Positions 1 through 5,735 of a stretch of 10,195 bases of DNA are shown in pieces. The notes under the pieces are model-generated. The model saw only the letters and a program-made list of their open reading frames with translations. It made no database searches and was not told the DNA's origin. This DNA is from Cytophagales bacterium (GTDB taxonomy: Bacteria > Bacteroidota > Bacteroidia > Cytophagales > Cyclobacteriaceae). A program made the translations under genes and the position numbers. Numbering within the stretch: the stretch's first letter is position 1; each line of letters opens with the position of its first letter. The DNA is taken from NCBI GenBank assembly GCA_029262955.1, contig JAJCYL010000230.1, positions 1-10,195 of the forward strand. The letters run 5' to 3'.

Positions 1-29
1 AGCTAGCTTATGCCATACCAATTGAAACC

Positions 30-554
30 ATGTCAGATACACTTCTCCGTACTGGACAAAATATAACTAAGGGACTAAGAACGGTTGTAACCTGGTTGGT
101 GGTTGGGTTCTATAGCTACATGACCATTGCGGTCCTGGTTCAAGTGGTAGGCAGATATGTCTTTAATTACTCTATTGGCTGGGCATCCGAAACTGCAACT
201 TTTGCCCAGATTTGGATGGTGTTATTGGCTGCCGGGTTGGCTATGAGAAAAAACCTCCACGTTGGTGTCGACATCCTCACCAACAGCTTACCCCAAAAAA
301 TGGTGAGATTATTCTCATTGATTGTAATGGCTGCCTGTCTTTGGTTTTTCTGGCAAGCTATTTCTGGTAGTATTGAGTTTTTCAAAATAGGCAAACTACA
401 AACATCGCCGGCACTTAGAATCCCCATGTGGATTCCATACTTGTCCCTGCCTGTTGGGTTGACATACTTCGCTTTTGAACTGATCCTTTCCCTTCTTGGG
501 AAATGGAATGATGCCAAACCTGATGCAATTAAAATAAAGGAGCTGGAAATATGA
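30..554 (+). CDS. dctQ: TRAP transporter small permease (DctQ family)
   Basis: Small membrane subunit of a tripartite ATP-independent periplasmic (TRAP) transporter, which imports carboxylates or related small compounds using an ion gradient; it sits in the inner membrane beside the large subunit. The 174-residue protein has four hydrophobic segments (about residues 17-41, 55-72, 91-112 and 133-157). It carries the DctQ signature: GRYVFN at 41-46, then W51 and E54, then a second helix ending in MRKNLHVGVD (72-81). Its length is normal for the family. The stop overlaps the start of the large subunit by 4 nt (ATGA), so the two are translationally coupled. The reading frame stays open from this ATG to the left window edge, so an upstream start cannot be excluded. 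The expected binding protein (DctP) is not in the window. The family call is firm; the symbol is family-level and the substrate is unknown. Confidence 0.9.
   Translation: MSDTLLRTGQNITKGLRTVVTWLVVGFYSYMTIAVLVQVVGRYVFNYSIGWASETATFAQIWMVLLAAGLAMRKNLHVGVDILTNSLPQKMVRLFSLIVMAACLWFFWQAISGSIEFFKIGKLQTSPALRIPMWIPYLSLPVGLTYFAFELILSLLGKWNDAKPDAIKIKELEI
536..542 (+). promoter_or_regulatory. Shine-Dalgarno-like AAAGGAG before dctM
   Basis: AAAGGAG lies 8 nt before the ATG at 551, inside the last codons of dctQ. It supports the chosen dctM start and the translational coupling of the pair. It stands out because the other genes in the window lack a clear purine-rich ribosome site and begin after A/T-rich leaders. 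It also encodes Lys-Glu of DctQ, so it could be coincidental. Confidence 0.5.
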
Positions 555-1834
555 TTATAGCGGTCATTTCTTTCCTCCTACTTATCGCTATAGGGACACC
601 CATAGTATTTGCCTTGGGTATTTCGGCCACTTTAACCCTGTACCTTTTGGACATCCCGATGGCAATCGTTCCCCAACGGATATTTTCCGGGCTTGATTCG
701 TTCACCATAATGGCTATTCCGTTTTTCGTCTTTGCCGGCATCATTATGGAAAAAGGAGGAATAGCAAGAAGGATTATTGATTTCGCCACAGCAATGGTAG
801 GCTGGATTACCGGTAGCCTACTACTTGTAGCAGTGGTTGCGGGAACTGGCATGGCGGCTATTTCCGGCTCAGGATCTGCGGACACAGCGGCTACCTCGTC
901 CATCATGTTGCCCGAAATGCGCCGACGAAAATACAATATCGATTTTGCTGCCGGAATCATGGCTGCAGCAGGAACACTAGGTCCAATAATTCCACCAAGC
1001 ATTATGATGGTGGTACTGGCCACCATCTCCAATATGTCTGTAGGTCGAATGTTCCTGGGGGGCATCGTCCCGGGGCTACTGATGGCCATTGGCATCATGA
1101 TTGCAAGTTATATTCATGCCAAAAGAGGTGGTGAGGCCTATCAGGATACTGAGCCTTTTACAATCGCCCGACTGGGTAAGACCTTTATAGCAGCGGGCTC
1201 TGCCTTTGTTATGCCAGTAATCATCATTGGTGGCATCATCGGTGGAATATTCACCCCAACCGAAGCAGCTTCGGTTGCTATTTTTGTTGGCTTAATCATT
1301 TCCATTTATGTCTACAAAGAAATAACCATCAAGGAAATTCCTGAGATGATATTAAAGGCAGCTGCCATCTCCGCAGCTGTAATGATGATCATTGCAACTG
1401 CCAGTATTTTTTCGTGGTTGATAGCTCTGGAAAACGTTCCTACGGCGATAGCCAATTGGTTACGCCAGACAACTGAAAACCCATTATTATTCCTGGTACT
1501 GGTGAATCTATTACTCATTTTCATTGGGATGTTTATTGAAAGCATCTCCGCGATATTGATACTGGTTCCGGTTCTTTTACCGGTAGCTGTGCTCTATGGC
1601 ATTGACCCATTACATTTTGGCGTGATCGTGATTATCAACCTATCTATTGGGATGATTACGCCTCCTTATGGCATTACATTATTTGTGGCCAGTAGTATTG
1701 CAGAGCGCTCTATTTTTCAGGTCTCAAGTAAAATTATTCTGCCACTTGCCTTTATGGTGGCCATTCTCATACTGGCAACGCTAATGCCAGAACTGGTAAC
1801 TTTTTTACCCAATGCATTATTGCCTAACGAATAA
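551..1834 (+). CDS. dctM: TRAP transporter large permease (DctM family)
   Basis: Large, substrate-translocating subunit of the TRAP transporter, forming an inner-membrane complex with the DctQ-type subunit just upstream. The 427-residue length is typical. The protein is hydrophobic throughout, with roughly a dozen membrane segments and hairpins. Family landmarks are visible: PFFVFAGIIMEKGGIARR (57-74), the SGSGSADTAATSSIMLPEM stretch (105-123), GTLGPIIPPS (141-150), FTPTEAASVA (234-243) and, in the second half, GMITPPYG (367-374). The two halves show the internal pseudo-symmetry of this family (a GxxxPxxxP-like re-entrant motif in each). The start is fixed by the ATGA overlap with dctQ and by AAAGGAG 8 nt upstream. 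Its place ahead of amino-acid-type catabolic genes suggests import of their substrate. The symbol is family-level only. Confidence 0.93.
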   Translation: MIIAVISFLLLIAIGTPIVFALGISATLTLYLLDIPMAIVPQRIFSGLDSFTIMAIPFFVFAGIIMEKGGIARRIIDFATAMVGWITGSLLLVAVVAGTGMAAISGSGSADTAATSSIMLPEMRRRKYNIDFAAGIMAAAGTLGPIIPPSIMMVVLATISNMSVGRMFLGGIVPGLLMAIGIMIASYIHAKRGGEAYQDTEPFTIARLGKTFIAAGSAFVMPVIIIGGIIGGIFTPTEAASVAIFVGLIISIYVYKEITIKEIPEMILKAAAISAAVMMIIATASIFSWLIALENVPTAIANWLRQTTENPLLFLVLVNLLLIFIGMFIESISAILILVPVLLPVAVLYGIDPLHFGVIVIINLSIGMITPPYGITLFVASSIAERSIFQVSSKIILPLAFMVAILILATLMPELVTFLPNALLPNE

Positions 1835-1892
1835 TTGATCAGAAACATGGAATACAATGATCTAACCAACCCAGAAAACTCAATGCTCCTTT

Positions 1893-1935
1893 CTCGAAAA
1901 TTAAGGGCTATTTTTCGAGTATGACGAGTTTTTTT
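1893..1935 (+). terminator. Hairpin plus T-run after dctM (possible terminator or repeat remnant)
   Basis: CTCGAAAA (1893-1900) pairs with TTTTCGAG (1912-1919) around an 11-nt loop. A run of seven T follows at 1929-1935, and AAAACTC (1875-1881) can add an outer stem with GAGTTTT (1926-1932). The hairpin is AT-rich and the T-run is not directly attached to the inner stem, so termination would be weak. The ATGACGAGTTT at 1921-1931 also occurs in the palindromic element near 5.65 kb, so this may instead be a repeat remnant. The 124-nt gap 1835-1958 holds nothing else I can support. Confidence 0.35.
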
Positions 1936-1958
1936 AATTCACACTACAGTTCATAAAA

Positions 1959-2843
1959 ATGAGTAAATACAAAGGCACATTTACAGTTTCAATAACGCCA
2001 TTTACCAAAGACGGTAAAGCCATTGAAGAAGCCGTTTTAAGGCAGTTTATAGATTGGCAAATTAATCAGGGAATTCATGGGTTAATTCCATTGGGAAGCA
2101 CCGGAGAGTTTTTATCCCTCACAGAGGATGAGCGAAAACAGGTGATTCAAATCTATGTCGAACAGGTTAACAAAAGGGTTCCGCTATTCATTGGAACAGC
2201 AGCCGAAAATACATGGGATGCCGTCAGGTATAGTGAAGAAGCGCAGAAAATGGGAGCTGATGGCGTAATGATCATCCCACCATTTTACAGTACGCCTACG
2301 GATGACGAGCTCCATCAGCATTATAAATCGATCAGTGACGCCATTTCAATCCCCATTATGATTTATAATAATCCAGCTACATCCAATGTGGATATGCTAC
2401 CTCCTCTGGTTGCCAGATTGGCCGAGATCGAAAACGTTTCCTACATCAAGGAGTCTACTATAGATGTAACTCGGGTGCGTGATATCGTCAAACTCTGTGG
2501 AGACAAGATGACTGTCTTTGGTGGTATCATGGGCTATGAATCGTATCTCAATGGAGCGAAGGGTTGGGTAGCTGTTGGTTCAAATCTCATGCCTAAAGCC
2601 TTTGCCGATATGTATAAATATTGCGTTGAAGAAGTAAATGTTGAAGTCGCCAGAAAACTCTACGATGAAATATTGCCTGTTGTTAATTTGGTTGGAAAGC
2701 ATCGTTATGTATCAGCAACAAAGGCCGTCCTGGACATGATGGGACTGGCGGTTGGCCCACCAAGACCTCCGAGGTTACCTTCCTCAGAATCGGAACTATC
2801 CTGGGCGAAAAAGACATTCGAAGAAATGAAGCTAAAACTTTAA
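1959..2843 (+). CDS. DHDPS/N-acetylneuraminate lyase-family aldolase or dehydratase (catabolic, not DapA)
   Basis: Class I (Schiff-base) aldolase or dehydratase of the dihydrodipicolinate synthase/NAL superfamily, an (alpha/beta)8 barrel acting on a 2-oxo acid in the cytoplasm. Visible active-site parts are the carboxylate-binding GSTGE (46-50), the catalytic tyrosine Y136 in YNNP, and the Schiff-base lysine K164 in YIKEST. Length (294) is normal. In true lysine-pathway DHDPS the YNxP motif is followed by an arginine (YNVPSRTG in E. coli) that binds the second substrate; here that position is T141, so lysine biosynthesis is unlikely. The C-terminal stretch GPPRPPRLP (266-274) is proline-rich. 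Relatives with catabolic context include pyrroline-4-hydroxy-2-carboxylate deaminase of the D-hydroxyproline route and 5-dehydro-4-deoxyglucarate dehydratase. The neighbouring HcnABC-like dehydrogenase favours the former, by inference. The start follows an A-rich leader with no Shine-Dalgarno sequence. Confidence 0.85.
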   Translation: MSKYKGTFTVSITPFTKDGKAIEEAVLRQFIDWQINQGIHGLIPLGSTGEFLSLTEDERKQVIQIYVEQVNKRVPLFIGTAAENTWDAVRYSEEAQKMGADGVMIIPPFYSTPTDDELHQHYKSISDAISIPIMIYNNPATSNVDMLPPLVARLAEIENVSYIKESTIDVTRVRDIVKLCGDKMTVFGGIMGYESYLNGAKGWVAVGSNLMPKAFADMYKYCVEEVNVEVARKLYDEILPVVNLVGKHRYVSATKAVLDMMGLAVGPPRPPRLPSSESELSWAKKTFEEMKLKL

Positions 2844-2876
2844 ATTAGAATCGATCACATGCTAAATAGATAAGAC

Positions 2877-4301
2877 ATGGAACCAATTACCACCATCATT
2901 AAAAACGCCACTGTGGCGACAGCAACCGAACTACTCCATTGTGATATCGGCATTCGGGATGGACTGATAGTGAGCCTTGGAGAAGTGAATGACGAAAATG
3001 CTGAGGTTATTAATGCTGCCGGAAGGCTCGTTACCCCGGGAGGAGTTGATGCCCATTGTCATATGGACCAACCTTCCAATGATGGTTCGGTAATGGCAGA
3101 TGATTTTGAAACAGCTACTATTTCAGCTGCTTGTGGCGGAACCACGACGGTCATACCATTTGCCCTACAAATGAAGGGAAGCAGTTTGGATGCTGCTGTG
3201 AAAGACTATCATCAAAGCGCAGAAGGAAAAGCAGTGGTGGATTACGCTTTTCACATGATAGTGACCGACCCCAGTCCGGATGTGCTGGAAAAAGAATTAC
3301 CCAAACTGGTAAGCTCCGGCTATAGTCATTTTAAGATCTATATGACTTATGATGATCTGAAATTGAATGATTATCAAATATTGGAGGTATTGGCTTTGGC
3401 AAGACGCGAAGGTGCCCTGGTCATGATCCACGCAGAAAACAGCGATTGTATTGCCTGGTTAACTGACAAACTTGAAGCAGCTGGAAAGATTCAACCACAG
3501 TACCATGCCACTTCACGACCTCCTGTGGTGGAACGGGAAGCCACACACCGGGCAATTTCTTTAGCGGAATTAGTTGACGTACCAGTCTTGATCGTTCACG
3601 TCTCAGGTTCAGAATCCATGGAGCAAATTCGTATTGCCCAAAATAGAGGACATAAGGTGTTTGCGGAGACTTGTCCACAATATCTATTCCTCACCGCCAA
3701 GGATTTGGAAACACCCGATTTTGAAGGTGCTAAATTTGTTTGTAGCCCACCTCCCAGAACTCCCGAAGACCAGGAAGCTGTATGGCGTGGTTTGCAGACC
3801 GGTATTTTTCAAGTCTTTTCATCCGATCACGCACCATTCCGATATGCGGATGAAACGGGGAAAGCACATGCTGGGAAAGGGGCCGCTTTTAAATACATTC
3901 CAAATGGAATTCCTGGGATAGAAACACGATTGCCATTACTGCTTTCAGAAGGAGTCCTCAAGGGTCGTTTGGATATTCACAAGTTTGTCTCACTCACTTC
4001 TACTGAGCCAGCAAAACTTTACGGGCTCTTCCCACGAAAAGGAACCATTGCTCCAGGCAGCGATGCCGACCTGGTCATTTGGGATACCAAGACACCATTC
4101 ACCTTGACCAATGATCGCTTACATCACAATGTAGACTATACTCCCTATGAAGGAATGAATTTAACCGCCTGGCCAGAATATGTTATTTCTCGAGGTGAAG
4201 TGGTCTCCAAGGCAGGTGATTTTGTCTCAACCGTTGGAAGAGGTCGTTTTTTACCTTCCGACAAAAGAAAATCAGGGCCTTCAGTTGGTCAATGGAAATA
4301 A
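2877..4301 (+). CDS. hydA: Hydantoinase/dihydropyrimidinase-family cyclic amidohydrolase
   Basis: Cytoplasmic zinc-dependent cyclic amidohydrolase of the D-hydantoinase/dihydropyrimidinase family, which opens a hydantoin, dihydropyrimidine or related cyclic imide to an N-carbamoyl amino acid. The binuclear site looks complete: HxH (H60, H62), the lysine normally carbamylated (K153 in HFKIYM), H185 in IHAEN, H241 in VHVSGS and D317 in SSDHAPF. Y158, at the position of the substrate-contacting tyrosine, is also present. The C-terminal beta-sandwich ends with GTIAPGSDADLVIWD (389-403), typical of amidohydrolases. Length (474) is normal. The gene follows the DHDPS-family gene by 33 nt, and its TAA overlaps the ATG at 4301 of the next gene by one base, indicating an operon. 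The family is confident; the exact substrate is not, and the symbol is given only because it is the usual family name. Confidence 0.88.
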   Translation: MEPITTIIKNATVATATELLHCDIGIRDGLIVSLGEVNDENAEVINAAGRLVTPGGVDAHCHMDQPSNDGSVMADDFETATISAACGGTTTVIPFALQMKGSSLDAAVKDYHQSAEGKAVVDYAFHMIVTDPSPDVLEKELPKLVSSGYSHFKIYMTYDDLKLNDYQILEVLALARREGALVMIHAENSDCIAWLTDKLEAAGKIQPQYHATSRPPVVEREATHRAISLAELVDVPVLIVHVSGSESMEQIRIAQNRGHKVFAETCPQYLFLTAKDLETPDFEGAKFVCSPPPRTPEDQEAVWRGLQTGIFQVFSSDHAPFRYADETGKAHAGKGAAFKYIPNGIPGIETRLPLLLSEGVLKGRLDIHKFVSLTSTEPAKLYGLFPRKGTIAPGSDADLVIWDTKTPFTLTNDRLHHNVDYTPYEGMNLTAWPEYVISRGEVVSKAGDFVSTVGRGRFLPSDKRKSGPSVGQWK

Positions 4302-5467
4302 TGGAGAACCAAGAAGATATAACTGGAGAATTACGTCGATTACTGACCGACCTCGTGGCTATTCCTACGGCTTACCCTCCCGGGGATACCACAGAAATGG
4401 CGACCCATTTGGTGTCTTTTTTTGAAGCTTTGAGCTTTAACGTCAGCACGCATGAATACGAGAAAGGGATGGTCAATGTGGTTGCTCGAATGGGATCAGA
4501 ATCCCCACAACTTGCGCTTAACATCCATGTTGATACAGTCGGCCCTGGCGACCTCGAACTTTGGCAGCATCCTCCTCATACTGCAACTCTGAAAGATGGT
4601 TTAATCTACGGGTTGGGAGCTGCCAATTGCAAAGGTAGTGGAGCCATTCACTTGTATTTAGCTAAGAAAATTGCTGAAAGAGGTGGCCCGGGTAAAGGAG
4701 AAGTGGTTTTCACCTTTGTCACTGATGAAGAAAGCTTAGGCCCCAATGGCATGAGCATGCTACGGGATAAAGGTGTGATCAAACCGGATATGTTGCTCCT
4801 CGGCGCTCCTACAGATAATCAATTGATTGTAAGTGAAAGAGGTGTGCTTTGGGTTGAAATTACGACCGGTGGACAACCTGCGCATGCGGGTGAACCTCAA
4901 CAGGGGGACAATGCTGTCATGAGAATGATGCGCATCGTTACTCATCTGGAAAGAGAGCTGAATTCTCGACTACAAAACAGAGAAGCTGAAGGGATGCATT
5001 CCACCATGAGCGTTGGAAAAATTAAAGGTGGGCACAATACAAATGTGGTTCCCAGTCATTGCACAATAGAAATAGATCGACGATTGCTTCCCAATGAAAA
5101 AGTGGAAGACGCATTTAGAGAGATCGTTGAAATTGTAAAGGAATGTGGGGAGCCCGAAAAGTGGGTTCAATTGAAAAAAATTAGAGGTACTAACGGGTTT
5201 TTGGGAAATCTAAACGGGCCACTGGAAACTGCTCTTTGCGATGCGGTGGAAGAGTGCACAGGTTCGAAAGCAGGCTACACCACCGCTATTGGGGTAAGTG
5301 ATGGTCGCTACTTCTCTGGCGACGGCATCGAAATTGTCAACTTTGGGCCAGGAATCGGTAGCGAAGGCCATGCCTCTAATGAATCCATATCACTGGATTC
5401 ATTGGTAGAAAGTGCCCATATTACAATAAATGCCTTTGAACGTCTTATTGGTTTTAAGGATAAATAG
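4292..5467 (+). CDS. M20-family amidohydrolase/peptidase with altered metal ligands
   Basis: Member of the ArgE/DapE/CPG2/ACY1 family (M20), enzymes that remove N-acyl, N-carbamoyl or peptide groups from amino acids. Seen: HVD (H79, D81), the DEE triplet with the general-base glutamate (D145-E147), the dimerisation-domain PAHAG (H198), and the C-terminal ligand H360 in GHASNES. Two usual metal ligands differ. The motif normally GxGAxDxKG reads GLGAANCKG, with N112 for the bridging Asp. The usual GEPT reads GAPTD, with A172 for Glu. D175 could compensate for the latter. These changes may define a subfamily or weaken metal binding. Two starts are possible. ATG 4292 gives 391 residues. ATG 4301 gives 388 and forms a TAATG overlap with the hydantoinase stop, the classic re-initiation arrangement; neither has a Shine-Dalgarno sequence. 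The context suggests cleavage of the ring-opened product of the hydantoinase. Confidence 0.82.
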   Translation: MEIMENQEDITGELRRLLTDLVAIPTAYPPGDTTEMATHLVSFFEALSFNVSTHEYEKGMVNVVARMGSESPQLALNIHVDTVGPGDLELWQHPPHTATLKDGLIYGLGAANCKGSGAIHLYLAKKIAERGGPGKGEVVFTFVTDEESLGPNGMSMLRDKGVIKPDMLLLGAPTDNQLIVSERGVLWVEITTGGQPAHAGEPQQGDNAVMRMMRIVTHLERELNSRLQNREAEGMHSTMSVGKIKGGHNTNVVPSHCTIEIDRRLLPNEKVEDAFREIVEIVKECGEPEKWVQLKKIRGTNGFLGNLNGPLETALCDAVEECTGSKAGYTTAIGVSDGRYFSGDGIEIVNFGPGIGSEGHASNESISLDSLVESAHITINAFERLIGFKDK

Positions 5468-5567
5468 AACCTTCATGATATTTAAAGTCAGACACAAAAA
5501 AACTGCCATTTCGAGACTTAATATTTTACAAAAACACACAAATTGAGATGACAAATGAAAGCCATTG

Positions 5568-5660
5568 GGAAACTCGTCATCCCTGCGTAGGCAGGGATCT
5601 CCAAGGATATTTAGGAACTCCGGGAGATTCTCCGGTCAAGCCGTGGAATGACGAGTTTCC
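5568..5660. repeat. Inner palindrome with small hairpin arms (GTCATCCC...GGAATGACG type)
   Basis: GGAAACTCGTCAT (5568-5580) and ATGACGAGTTTCC (5648-5660) are perfect inverted repeats. Between them lie a perfect 6-bp hairpin CCCTGC-GTAG-GCAGGG (5581-5596), the pair ATCTCC (5597-5602)/GGGAGAT (5622-5628), and a degenerate CGG-TCAAG-CCG arm (5633-5643). The result folds as a cruciform or cloverleaf. The layout matches the widespread repeat family with arms like GTCATTCCxGCGxAGGCxGGAATC and CCGGTCAAGCCGG. Confidence 0.75.
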
Positions 5661-5673
5661 TTTGCGGTCTCTC

Positions 5674-5698
5674 CTGTCGTCAATATGACAGCTTTTTT
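5674..5698 (+). terminator. Short hairpin plus T6, possible terminator inside the repeat
   Basis: CTGTC (5674-5678) pairs with GACAG (5687-5691) across an 8-nt loop, followed after one C by six T (5693-5698). The stem is only 5 bp, and the T-run is itself part of the outer repeat arm, so this is a weak candidate. If active it would separate transcription of the M20 gene from the dehydrogenase gene 38 nt downstream. Confidence 0.3.
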
Positions 5699-5735
5699 GT
5701 ATCTGACCTCAATTTTTAAAAGTACACTTTAGTTT

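Larger units (their letters stand above)
5487..5707. repeat. Nested palindromic (MITE/REP-like) element filling the operon gap
   Basis: Outer inverted repeats of 23 nt (5487-5509 and 5685-5707) match at 20 positions; the consensus begins GTCAGAYACAAAAAARCTG, and weaker pairing runs on to 28 nt. All three differences inside the 23-nt arms are transitions that would form G-U pairs in RNA from the minus strand. Nested inside is a second palindrome (5568-5660) with 13-nt perfect arms. I saw no target-site duplication and no ORF. The element occupies most of the 268-nt gap between the M20 gene and the fused dehydrogenase. It resembles dispersed intergenic repeats of the GTCATTTCGA type that I recall from Bacteroidota, but copy number cannot be judged here. 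Confidence 0.7.

Noticed and set aside
529..1098. 189-residue minus-strand open frame opposite dctM
   Set aside because: It is the antisense shadow of a strongly conserved membrane-protein gene, with biased composition and no recognisable motif.
1959..2843. Lysine-biosynthesis DapA
   Set aside because: The arginine diagnostic of DHDPS after the YNxP motif is replaced by T141, and the gene sits in a catabolic cluster.
3634..3921. 95-residue plus-strand frame inside the hydantoinase gene
   Set aside because: Out-of-frame shadow over the region encoding H241-D317 of the hydantoinase; no motif.
5568..5660. tRNA-like cloverleaf in the operon gap
   Set aside because: The fold comes from nested inverted repeats; no TTCGANNC arm, no sensible anticodon loop and no CCA-type acceptor end.
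5696..5730. Possible Bacteroidota-type promoter (TTTG ... TAnnTTTG) before the fused dehydrogenase
   Set aside because: TTTG at 5696-5699 and TACACTTT at 5723-5730 are 23 nt apart, the -7 box matches poorly, and the leader would be only about 5 nt; not better than chance in AT-rich sequence.
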